IMG/VR virus record: IMGVR_UViG_3300035698_009200
Location: 1 to 28,765 of that record
Origin: a virus
DNA: 28,765 nt
Reading direction: 5' to 3' (one strand)
Part shown: in pieces, positions 7,570-13,948 of the stretch
How the letters are laid out: each line of letters opens with the position of its first letter
Position numbering within the stretch: the stretch's first letter is position 1
Translations under genes and position numbers: made by a program
The notes under the pieces: generated by a model
The model's input: the letters and a program-made list of their open reading frames with translations, nothing else
What the model was told of the DNA's origin: nothing
Database searches by the model: none

Positions 7570-7701
7570 CTAGGCGTCAACGAGCCTATTCTTCAGACGG
7601 ATATTCATCCACTCCGACTCAGGCCACTGCTGGTAGAATTTAAGTTCGACCTCAGCCACAAACAGCTGAGCCTTCAACGCATGATAGTAGCTAAAACGCA
7701 T
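7570..7701 (-). CDS. Hypothetical small protein, 43 aa
   Basis: Start and upstream stop form TAATG, and the stop lies just before the Shine-Dalgarno of the HD gene. The product begins MRFSYYHALKAQLFVAEVEL and is an amphipathic, aromatic-rich, probably helical peptide with a basic end (IRLKNRLVDA). No family recognised. It fills what would otherwise be a 140-nt gap. Confidence 0.65.
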   Translation of the reverse strand: MRFSYYHALKAQLFVAEVELKFYQQWPESEWMNIRLKNRLVDA

Positions 7702-8060
7702 TACTCTGTATCCTCTGGCATACGCGCGCTGTCAGCATTCTCTACTCCCTGGTATTGTTGTTGTTGGTTGGCCAAAAGATCGGCGAAAGTGGACGGCGGT
7801 ATAGCCACTCTGTGTAATATCAATGCGTTGGCTAGCTCCTTGTTGCGAAACTCAAGACGCATATAAGGGGTGAATGCTGAGTATGATGTCCACTCAAACG
7901 TTTTACAACCGCAGTGAGCAAACGGTTCATCGATGTCGTGCGAGATCATCTTCCCGCAATCGACACAGATACCGTGGGTCTCCAGCAGCTGCGCCATTTC
8001 GTTGAGTTGCTCTTGCATCTCCGTCATGATGCAGCTTAATGGTTCGTCTACTACTATCAT
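7701..8060 (-). CDS. Hypothetical protein with a possible zinc-binding knuckle, 119 aa
   Basis: After a helical N-terminus (MQEQLNEMAQLLETHG) the sequence has CVDCGK and then HCGC about 14 residues later. This arrangement could hold a zinc ion. The remainder is helical and Gln-rich near the end (NQQQQYQG). No membrane segment. ATGA with the upstream gene and TAATG with the downstream one. Function unknown. Confidence 0.75.
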   Translation of the reverse strand: MIVVDEPLSCIMTEMQEQLNEMAQLLETHGICVDCGKMISHDIDEPFAHCGCKTFEWTSYSAFTPYMRLEFRNKELANALILHRVAIPPSTFADLLANQQQQYQGVENADSARMPEDTE

Positions 8061-8365
8061 GGTGCTGTCCCCTGTGATAATTTGTTTACATCACTGATGT
8101 CGCTCTCAGGAATTCCAGCCAAGTTTAGGAGGATGACCGCATTCTGAATAAGCATGAGAGGTCGTTGGTAGCCTGGCAATCGATAGTTCTTACCGATGGT
8201 TTGAAAACGCCACTGTGCGCAGGACGACGTATGTTTACCGTTACGTGGACTCGCCAGACGAGGCTTCAAGACTTTGACATGCGCTTCTAGTACGAGCAGT
8301 GCCAGTTCCAACATCTTGGGCGAGTAGTTCTTAAATTCAATCGTTGTTATTTTGGCTTTAGCCAT
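8057..8365 (-). CDS. Hypothetical protein, 102 aa
   Basis: Begins MAKAKITTIEFKNYSPKMLE. It has an amphipathic helix rich in Leu and Val, a basic centre, and a second helix near the C-terminus (PLMLIQNAVILLNLAG). A GTG three codons earlier extends the frame, but AGAGGG at 8 nt before the ATG at 8365 supports this start. It is the first gene after the structured spacer at 8366-8473. Unknown function. Confidence 0.75.
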   Translation of the reverse strand: MAKAKITTIEFKNYSPKMLELALLVLEAHVKVLKPRLASPRNGKHTSSCAQWRFQTIGKNYRLPGYQRPLMLIQNAVILLNLAGIPESDISDVNKLSQGTAP

Positions 8366-8394
8366 TAGAAACACCCTCTTGGGTTTAGATTAGT

Positions 8395-8463
8395 CTACAC
8401 CATCGGGTTGCGAATCCGAATTCCCCATTATGGGCTACTCAAGGCATTTATAGTATGGTGTAG
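8395..8463 (-). other. tRNA-like folded element in the spacer
   Basis: A perfect 9-bp inverted repeat (CTACACCAT and ATGGTGTAG) closes a 51-nt interior. Inside are two further hairpins: CCCATAATGGG, and CGGATTCGCAACCCG with one mismatch. The minus-strand outline is acceptor-like stem plus T-arm-like hairpin with a 7-nt loop TTCGCAA. At 69 nt it is short, the T-loop lacks the conserved A58, the D and anticodon arms do not fit, and no CCA is encoded. A working tRNA is therefore unlikely. It could be a processing or stability element between two gene blocks. Confidence 0.4.
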
Positions 8464-8473
8464 GATGGAACTC

Positions 8474-9034
8474 TTACTTCTTTCTTACGAATACAGTGGC
8501 CGCGCCTGACCTTGTCACACGAGAGGCTTTGTAGTCGACAGTTACAGGACCAGGATACACAGTCACTTTCGTTTCAACGTACACAGGTTCAAGCTTTCCA
8601 GCCAGGCCTAGACACATAACCCAAGTTGCTTGTGTGTTCTTACTTGCGAAGATCCCATTAGGCTCGGGCTGCTCAACGACGTGCCGGTCATAACTAGATG
8701 TTCGTGCGAAGTTCACAGCTGCCAACGGGTTGGTGAGGGAGGTGTCGTATGGTATCCCGTACCCGTAAGAGGGACAGTCACCTTCGATCAGCCCTCTATC
8801 TGACCGCCAGACCGAGTGTGTCGCCGCTTTCTGATTACGGACATGATATAGCTGAATTACAAGATCACGCTCCAGTGACCAGTCCATCTGTGGTATAGGC
8901 TGACCGATTGCGTACTGCGATTGTTGTCGCTCAACGGCCTTCGAGTCGGCTCTATTCTGACCACCGTTTTCACCACAAGCACTGATGGAAAGAATGGCTA
9001 CGATTGAGATTACTGCTAGTGAGAGTTTCTTCAT
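8474..9034 (-). CDS. Phage lipoprotein, 186 aa
   Basis: The N-terminus MKKLSLAVISIVAILSISAC is a lipoprotein signal, with lipobox ISAC and the lipidated cysteine at residue 20. A Gln/Ser-rich linker leads to a beta-rich domain with motifs I recall from other phage conserved proteins: AIGQPIPQMDWSLERDL, SVWRSDRGLIEGDCPSYGYG, EPNGIFASKNTQATWVMCL and a YVETKVTVYPGPV strand near the end. The absence of Asp at +2 (Gly follows Cys) favours sorting to the outer membrane. The role is unknown; superinfection exclusion or an outer spanin component are guesses. Its start overlaps the stop of the adjacent membrane protein (TAATG). Confidence 0.8.
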   Translation of the reverse strand: MKKLSLAVISIVAILSISACGENGGQNRADSKAVERQQSQYAIGQPIPQMDWSLERDLVIQLYHVRNQKAATHSVWRSDRGLIEGDCPSYGYGIPYDTSLTNPLAAVNFARTSSYDRHVVEQPEPNGIFASKNTQATWVMCLGLAGKLEPVYVETKVTVYPGPVTVDYKASRVTRSGAATVFVRKK

Positions 9035-9378
9035 TATTTAAGTCTCCGGGCTGCTGCTAGACGTACACGGGCTGCGGACAGCTGTGCATTGAGGTTGAAT
9101 ACAGTGTTCTCATCCAGGTTCGGATTCATCAACTGCATATTGATTTCACTAATGGTTGCTTCGTCGTTTGCGATGCGCGCTTCAAAAGAGGAGCTACGCT
9201 GGTAAGACTGTTTGAACACTTCACGTTCCACGATGGTCTGGCCAATCACCCCGAACGCACGAAGCCCTCCGAAGAATAAAGCCAGGACGACAATGATAGT
9301 CATGAACAACGGAAGTCCTCTCCAGAACGACCAGCGTACACCTGCTTTTGCTTCTTTAAACTCATTTCTATAGCTCAT
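9034..9378 (-). CDS. Single-span membrane protein with coiled coil, 114 aa
   Basis: A cytoplasmic-looking basic N-terminus is followed by one membrane helix (LFMTIIVVLALFFGGLRAFG, about residues 24-43). Then comes a long, probably periplasmic, helical region with heptad character up to a basic end. It is coupled by TAATG to the lipoprotein gene. An N-in membrane protein beside an outer-membrane lipoprotein is the architecture of two-component spanins. However, the lipoprotein is large and the pair is far from the endolysin. AGGA precedes the ATG at good distance. Confidence 0.75.
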   Translation of the reverse strand: MSYRNEFKEAKAGVRWSFWRGLPLFMTIIVVLALFFGGLRAFGVIGQTIVEREVFKQSYQRSSSFEARIANDEATISEINMQLMNPNLDENTVFNLNAQLSAARVRLAAARRLK

Positions 9379-9386
9379 AGATTTTC

Positions 9387-9944
9387 CTATCTGTTGAAGG
9401 TTAGTATTGTGGCTCTTTCTTCAAGTTTAGCCAACTTGCCTGTTCTGCGCTGATCCGCCAGGATTTCTTGTGCACGTGGCTTTTGAGCCTTCAGTATCTT
9501 CTGCATCAACTCAGGTATGTCTTCCGGCATAACGAGCAGCTCTTCGGGCTTCACCACCAGATCTGTCGTTGCCCTTCCGTGGGCTGTGAAGATCACCATG
9601 TCGCTCATCATCGGCTTGGCCACTTCCACAGGTTCAAATGCCATAGGTGCCATGTACATCTGACGTGCCACCTCGACCTCCTGTATCATGTCTGCTTCAA
9701 AGTACAACCACATAGTTCTGTTGAACTCTCTGAAACTCCCGTTACGAAGTGATGTCACGAACACCAGATTTGTGTCGGTGTTCTTAGCGCGGACCATGTA
9801 GGTGTCGTACTCATGCGTCTCCTTTGAGATCTCAAACTGCCATCCATGGCGCAACATTTCGTGGATGTTTGAGATGAAAGGGCCAGCCCGTATCTGCATC
9901 GCGGGGTCAAGGGCACCTCTCCAGTTGCCCTCAGAAAACGCCAT
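9387..9944 (-). CDS. Hypothetical protein, 185 aa
   Basis: Begins MAFSEGNWRGALDPAMQIRA. The longest frame starts at 9998, but that part overlaps the upstream gene heavily, while this ATG overlaps it by 14 nt. The sequence is a mixed alpha/beta soluble protein with many Met residues and a basic C-terminal helix (LADQRRTGKLAKLEERA). No domain recognised and no cysteine. Function unknown. Confidence 0.7.
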   Translation of the reverse strand: MAFSEGNWRGALDPAMQIRAGPFISNIHEMLRHGWQFEISKETHEYDTYMVRAKNTDTNLVFVTSLRNGSFREFNRTMWLYFEADMIQEVEVARQMYMAPMAFEPVEVAKPMMSDMVIFTAHGRATTDLVVKPEELLVMPEDIPELMQKILKAQKPRAQEILADQRRTGKLAKLEERATILTFNR

Positions 9945-10368
9945 GTTCCATCTCATCTTCCAGTGCTTCCAACTCACGCCGAAGGTTGTGAACCACATTC
10001 TCGGCTGTGCGAATAGAGACCAGCAGCTCCTTGTAAGCCTTCGTGGCTTTCTTTATCACTTCGTCGTTAAGCTCTTTGCGAGCTTTCGCTTTTACGTCCT
10101 TCATGTCAATACCGATATCGGCCATGTTACGTTTCCTGTGTTTAAAGTCGTGGCAAACGCCACAGAATTCGTGCTCACCTGCATTGAGGGAAGCACAGCC
10201 TACGTACCCGTAATGCACTATTCTCTCCGGGTTATTGTTACAGTTATTTTCCAAGGTAGGTGCCACCAGCGACGCGCCCTTAGTCGCTCTACGAGTCCTC
10301 TCCTCTCGCCATTCTGCAAGAGCGATTTCAGCAACAGCTGAGACTACAGGAAGGTCATCATCACCCAT
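9931..10368 (-). CDS. Hypothetical protein with a possible zinc site and coiled coil, 145 aa
   Basis: The middle has CASLNAGEHEFCGVCHDFKH, where spaced Cys and His residues could bind a metal ion in the manner of an HNH-like or zinc-finger knuckle. The C-terminal half (residues about 80-140) is highly charged and heptad-like, predicting a coiled coil. The ATG overlaps the preceding stop by 8 nt (ATGGGTGA). No catalytic HNH pattern is complete, so no nuclease claim is made. Confidence 0.7.
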   Translation of the reverse strand: MGDDDLPVVSAVAEIALAEWREERTRRATKGASLVAPTLENNCNNNPERIVHYGYVGCASLNAGEHEFCGVCHDFKHRKRNMADIGIDMKDVKAKARKELNDEVIKKATKAYKELLVSIRTAENVVHNLRRELEALEDEMEHGVF

Positions 10369-10549
10369 CGAGTATCTCCGATTTACAGCAGGGGCAGCTT
10401 ACTTTACGTACAAAGTCATCCGCACTATCAGACCAGCCAGCTGAATCCATGTCTACCGAACCGTCATCATAGTACTTCACAGTCTTTCTCTTAAACAAGT
10501 ACCTCTTGTCCAAAACCATGCCGCACTCTTCACAAGATGTCAGGTTCAT
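10361..10549 (-). CDS. Zinc-ribbon protein, 62 aa
   Basis: CEECG at residues 6-10 and CPCC near residue 52 make a four-cysteine zinc-ribbon pattern, with an acidic loop between (DDGSVDMDSAG). Such small ribbons often contact nucleic acid or RNA polymerase, but the sequence does not show which. It starts within an ATGA junction with the 58-aa membrane gene and ends in an 8-nt overlap with the next gene. Confidence 0.75.
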   Translation of the reverse strand: MNLTSCEECGMVLDKRYLFKRKTVKYYDDGSVDMDSAGWSDSADDFVRKVSCPCCKSEILDG

Positions 10550-10722
10550 CCTCCTTTCCCCGAACCGCTGACGGCTACATATAGTGCCCAGTAGGCTGAG
10601 GAACCACCACCGAACAGCATGAACACGGCGGGTAGCGACGTCGTATGGAAACCAAACCCAATAGCTGCCATGGCGAGGGCTGCATGAAACGCCACTGTCG
10701 CCCCGAAGTTTATCTTAGTCAT
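10546..10722 (-). CDS. Small two-span membrane protein, 58 aa
   Basis: Begins MTKINFGATVAFHAALAMAA. Two hydrophobic stretches (residues about 9-24 and 30-52) include a Gly-rich centre (LFGGGSSAYWALYVAV). GAGGAA lies about 5 nt before the ATG. ATGA junctions link it to genes on both sides. The inner membrane is the likely location and its function is unknown. Confidence 0.7.
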   Translation of the reverse strand: MTKINFGATVAFHAALAMAAIGFGFHTTSLPAVFMLFGGGSSAYWALYVAVSGSGKGG

Positions 10723-10895
10723 TGTACTTCCTCCACAAGTTGATCTGAAAAATTAACACTCGCATCCGGATCAAGGTCATTCGCAAGATCTTCAACCGAA
10801 ATACCACCGTCGATGGCAGACTTGATATGCGCTAACGACTTGTCAGTCCATACCTCTGCTGTGCAAGCCTCGTTCGAGTTTACAGCAGATGTCAA
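10719..10895 (-). CDS. Small acidic protein with an unclear start
   Basis: The frame encodes TDKSLAHIKSAIDGGISVED, then LANDLDPDASVNFSDQLVEEVQ, and ends as ATGA on the next gene, so it looks coding. No ATG or GTG is in frame after the upstream TAA at about 10905; the coordinates given use a TTG without a good ribosome site. An ATG in the next frame (10845-10847, two codons before the stop of the upstream gene) follows AGAGGT and would give MTDKSLAH if one base were removed. A sequence error, a weak start or recoding are all possible. It overlaps the upstream gene by 53 nt in this reading. Confidence 0.5.
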   Translation of the reverse strand: MTSAVNSNEACTAEVWTDKSLAHIKSAIDGGISVEDLANDLDPDASVNFSDQLVEEVQ

Positions 10896-11046
10896 GCTGC
10901 GAACCCATTACGTGGAGGTAGCGGTCTGATACTGTGTGCAGAGTGGACGTCGTCTCCGACTTATAAAGTACATAGTCCACATGCTCAGGATTTATGTACA
11001 AGTGTCCATCGCCCTCAGCACTAACAAATGCTTTAAATGTGACCAT
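10843..11046 (-). CDS. Hypothetical beta-rich protein, 67 aa
   Basis: Begins MVTFKAFVSAEGDGHLYINP, then HVDYVLYKSE and TSTLHTVSDRYLHVMGS. The pattern of alternating strands around a YINPEHVDYV segment is like short FlbD-like or LytTR-like strands seen in phage hypotheticals, but no firm family is claimed. It begins 8 nt after the DNA polymerase stop, with AGAGG before the ATG. Confidence 0.7.
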   Translation of the reverse strand: MVTFKAFVSAEGDGHLYINPEHVDYVLYKSETTSTLHTVSDRYLHVMGSQLDICCKLERGLHSRGMD

Positions 11047-11054
11047 ATTGCCTC

Positions 11055-13037
11055 TTAGTGTATGTCCAGCCAGGTGTCGCCTATCTTGGCATCACCGTCC
11101 ATGATAGTTATATCATACATTGCTGGACCGTCTTTGAATGCCTTGGCGCCGATCGCCGCAGCTTCTTCAGCGTATTCTTCAGGAACCATGAAGTCCTCCT
11201 CGTCATGGTAGTATATAAGAGGTTGATACGGTATCCCCGCAGCTTCCAATCGTTGCATTGTCAACATAACTGCTGTTGAACATGTGATCTTCTCAAGCGA
11301 CTGCAGGAGATAAACCAGTAATTTATGTAGTGAATCTACATAGATCTTGTTTCCGGCCAACGAAGGTATGTATCCGTAGCCGTGTCGCCGAGTGGCATTG
11401 AAGATGTGCTCGAGGTGATCTACCAACACCTTAAATCCAGGGACTGCACTCACAAAGCCTTTCTTGAACTGATTACCCTTCTTCGCATTCTGCGATCCGA
11501 ATATGTAGCTCCAGAGTTTCTTACCAGAAGCGCCGAATAGGAAAGCATATAAGATACGCTTGGCCGCGCTACGGGGAACATCATGCTCAATCCCCATAGA
11601 GGCCAGTACCTCCGTCATCTTATCCTTGTTGTACGTGTGGATATCGCCATGTAGGATTATGTTCACGAAGTCCTCGTCACCCAAGTAGTAAGCCAAACCG
11701 CGAGCTTGATTACCTGACGAGTCACACCCTATAGCTTTCCAGCCTGGTCGCACCCCAAACAAGGCTCTCATCTCTGGACCCCAGGGGCTGACAGCTACAC
11801 CATCATCCGTGAGTTCACCTGAGGGCACATTCACAATGATCTGGTGACGCGTCCGCATGCTCGGGGTTCCGATGAGCATTGAGTTGCCATGAAGCAAGCC
11901 GTTCTCGTCTGTGTTCTCTATCCAGCCCCTGATGATGGACACCCTAGACTCCATTGTTTTGAAATCATTGTAGAGTGGACCGTCGCCACCTAGCATGTCG
12001 AGACTGTCATCTGTTATCTTTGGTGATGTCTTACAGAAAGAGCCATTGTCTTCACGCTTCACATTCCACTCAGTGGGTTCCCACCCCTGACGATACAGAA
12101 ACATCTTGACGTCGGCCGGAGACGACAGAGACAGGTCACGAAATTCGACCCTACAGTACTCCCCCTGCACCGGCTTTTCACCGTAGGTGAGCACAGCGGC
12201 GGCGATGTTGACCAATTCGTTGTCTTCGTCACCTTGCTCTTCCATCACCTCCAATGCTTCGTTGAACGTCATATCGAAGCCACTACGAGGATCGATCCCA
12301 AACCACTTAGCTAGATGCGCCACGTAGTAACCTGCTTTGGTTATCTTGACGGTTTTCGGGAGAACCACTCCCTTCACCTTGTCTGTGGCGATGGCCTTGT
12401 TACCGAGCTTTACCTCTAGCTTGGAGCGAATATCCGCCGTCAGAATTTCCAGCTTGGCTAAGAGTAGCTCAGCAGCGGGTTTATCGAAAGGCCATCCTTC
12501 ATACTCAGCGCGGGCTTGCCATTGAGCTGCCCAATGCTCAGCTTGCAGATAGGTCTTTATGTACGGAACTTCGGCGTGCAGCATCCGGAACTCATGCATT
12601 ACTTCATCATACACGAGGTCATTCAGAGACACATCTACATTACAGCGAGTGTTCATTTCAGGACTATACTGTGACCAGTCCTCGTGAACCACCTTGGCAA
12701 ACCCCAGATGATCACCCCACACCGCAAGGGAGTGGCCCTCGTGACCAAATCTGCGGTAGTCTAGTATCTGAGACATAATTAGTGTGTCGTGAAAAACAGT
12801 ACCTTTTTTGAACTCAAAGTCAAACAACTTCTTCAATACAACGTTATCATAGCCGATTATGTTGTGGCCGATGATAGTGCTCCCGTGCTCATTGAGGTAG
12901 TCTTGCCAGGACAGATCACCCTGCAGGTATTCAAAGCGCTCACCGGTGGTCTTGTTTAAGATAACCATGATCCACATCACGTCGACGTTGGCCATAATTT
13001 TGTCGTTGGTCTCCACATCGTAAACTATTTTAGCCAC
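11055..13037 (-). CDS. Family A DNA polymerase, T7 gp5-like, with 3'-5' exonuclease
   Basis: Replicates the phage genome. The 660-aa protein (T7 gp5 is 704) has an N-terminal proofreading domain: VYDVETND (Exo I), GHNIIGYDN (Exo II) and CNVDVSLND (Exo III region). The polymerase domain has SMRTRHQIIVNVPSG, motif A in IGCDSSGNQARGLAYYL near residue 438, motif B in RSAAKRILYAFLFGA near 489, and motif C in YYHDEED near 612. Motif A carries Gln where T7 has Glu480, next to the incoming sugar. The GTG start has GGGAGGT 9 nt upstream and overlaps the 38-aa membrane gene by 8 nt. Confidence 0.95.
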   Translation of the reverse strand: MAKIVYDVETNDKIMANVDVMWIMVILNKTTGERFEYLQGDLSWQDYLNEHGSTIIGHNIIGYDNVVLKKLFDFEFKKGTVFHDTLIMSQILDYRRFGHEGHSLAVWGDHLGFAKVVHEDWSQYSPEMNTRCNVDVSLNDLVYDEVMHEFRMLHAEVPYIKTYLQAEHWAAQWQARAEYEGWPFDKPAAELLLAKLEILTADIRSKLEVKLGNKAIATDKVKGVVLPKTVKITKAGYYVAHLAKWFGIDPRSGFDMTFNEALEVMEEQGDEDNELVNIAAAVLTYGEKPVQGEYCRVEFRDLSLSSPADVKMFLYRQGWEPTEWNVKREDNGSFCKTSPKITDDSLDMLGGDGPLYNDFKTMESRVSIIRGWIENTDENGLLHGNSMLIGTPSMRTRHQIIVNVPSGELTDDGVAVSPWGPEMRALFGVRPGWKAIGCDSSGNQARGLAYYLGDEDFVNIILHGDIHTYNKDKMTEVLASMGIEHDVPRSAAKRILYAFLFGASGKKLWSYIFGSQNAKKGNQFKKGFVSAVPGFKVLVDHLEHIFNATRRHGYGYIPSLAGNKIYVDSLHKLLVYLLQSLEKITCSTAVMLTMQRLEAAGIPYQPLIYYHDEEDFMVPEEYAEEAAAIGAKAFKDGPAMYDITIMDGDAKIGDTWLDIH

Positions 13038-13146
13038 AACAGCAATACCTCCCAGGGAGACTGCGTGATATTTCTATCCAGCCCCCTACTGCTGCCACAA
13101 AAAAGGCTAGGATGAGTAGAATAAGTACTACGTCAATCTTTTCCAT
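13030..13146 (-). CDS. Tiny membrane protein, 38 aa
   Basis: Begins MEKIDVVLILLILAFFVAAV: one membrane helix starting at once after a short charged end. A basic tail closes with YCCCG. Its start lies inside the last codons of the 44-aa membrane gene (14-nt overlap) and its stop overlaps the polymerase GTG by 8 nt, so it is embedded in a coupled chain. The triple cysteine could be lipid-modified or disulphide-bonded; this is a guess. Confidence 0.65.
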   Translation of the reverse strand: MEKIDVVLILLILAFFVAAVGGWIEISRSLPGRYCCCG

Positions 13147-13267
13147 TATGTCGCTCCCGTAGCCAACCCCAGATTGACCACCCAATATAGCCGAGACCCA
13201 CCCCAGTACCGACGGCACTGAGACTTACGATTACGATCATCCCGGCGGTTATCCAAGGATCATTCAC
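13133..13267 (-). CDS. Tiny membrane protein, 44 aa
   Basis: The GTG at 13267 overlaps the DUF3310 gene's stop (GTGAATGA) and has GGAGAT at a good distance. The product begins MNDPWITAGMIVIVSLSAVG, continues through a Gly-rich hydrophobic span, and ends in a basic tail (LRERHNGKD). One transmembrane helix with GxxxG-like spacing (GTGVGLG) suggests oligomerisation. Function unknown. Confidence 0.65.
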   Translation of the reverse strand: MNDPWITAGMIVIVSLSAVGTGVGLGYIGWSIWGWLRERHNGKD

Positions 13268-13790
13268 CTGGGTAATCTCCTTCCATGTAGTCCTTGATGA
13301 TCACGCCGACGTTATCCACCTTGATCGGTGTACCCGCGATTGTCCAGGCAATCCAGAAGTCCAGATACCACTTTGCCTTGAGCATCTCCTGCAGCTCCTT
13401 ATCTTTGCCACCGTTACGGCTGAGGTACTTATCCACTTGGACATCACACTCAGCAGCGAAGTTTCGTGAACGATGCTGGCGACTCTCAAACCACTGCATA
13501 CCAGGTACCCATTCCTTATAGTGAGTGGGGTTGATATGGTCTATCTTGGCGGCATTCCCTGTCTGGGGCTTGATTGCCATTGACTCAACCATCTCTTCAA
13601 AGAGAGGTGTAGGTCTGTCGCGTGACACCCATTGATCCCCGTCGCGGGTCTTAGACCATTCCTGCAATTCAGCGGGAGTGCTCAGACGTCCTTCAAAGAT
13701 CTCTTCACCGCGCTGATTCCCATGGTCTGCGTAAGAAGCGATGTCTATGTAGAATGGCTTGGTGACATCCGCTTCGAATATTTCCAACAT
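13260..13790 (-). CDS. DUF3310 (SaV-like, T7 gp1.7-related) protein
   Basis: The C-terminal half has the DUF3310 signature: DHINPTHYKEW, then a helix with KYLSRNGGKDKELQEMLKAK, then WYLDFWIAW. To my memory the family includes T7 gp1.7, a nucleotide kinase, and lactococcal SaV. The N-terminal 85 residues are less conserved. The long frame begins at 13865, but the ATG at 13790 has AGGA 7 nt upstream, so a 176-aa protein is preferred. It lies between SSB and DNA polymerase, fitting a role in nucleotide supply. The leader upstream contains overlapping hairpins (separate entry). Confidence 0.75.
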   Translation of the reverse strand: MLEIFEADVTKPFYIDIASYADHGNQRGEEIFEGRLSTPAELQEWSKTRDGDQWVSRDRPTPLFEEMVESMAIKPQTGNAAKIDHINPTHYKEWVPGMQWFESRQHRSRNFAAECDVQVDKYLSRNGGKDKELQEMLKAKWYLDFWIAWTIAGTPIKVDNVGVIIKDYMEGDYPGE

Positions 13791-13872
13791 GTCGCGTTCC
13801 TGTCTAAGACTCTCAGGTGGACTTAGACCACGACCTTTCATGCATTTAAATATATAATGTAACATTAGTGGT

Positions 13873-13919
13873 GGAGGCGCGACCTCCGTATCTTGTATTA
13901 CACAGATGTGTAAGAGGTC
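13873..13919 (-). promoter_or_regulatory. Overlapping inverted repeats in the SSB/DUF3310 spacer
   Basis: The 158-nt spacer holds three inverted repeats that share bases. They are TTACACAGATGTGTAA (7-bp arms, 2-nt centre), flanking GACCTC and GAGGTC arms, and GGAGG/CCTCC with a 5-nt loop. In the minus-strand RNA the GGAGGT can pair either with the upstream GACCTC or with the downstream CCTCC, so the two pairings exclude each other. An AT-rich run follows at about 13843-13866. This could be an attenuator, an operator for a dimeric protein, or part of an origin. No known class is matched. Confidence 0.4.
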
Positions 13920-13948
13920 AGTGAGAGCGACTCACCGCCTGACCATTA

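Noticed and set aside
8395-8463. Functional tRNA gene
   Set aside because: D and anticodon arms do not form, the T-loop lacks conserved A58, and the length is too short; kept only as a tRNA-like element.
9802-10341. 179-codon plus-strand frame
   Set aside because: Opposite two coupled minus-strand genes, with Cys/Phe/His-rich shadow composition and no ribosome site.
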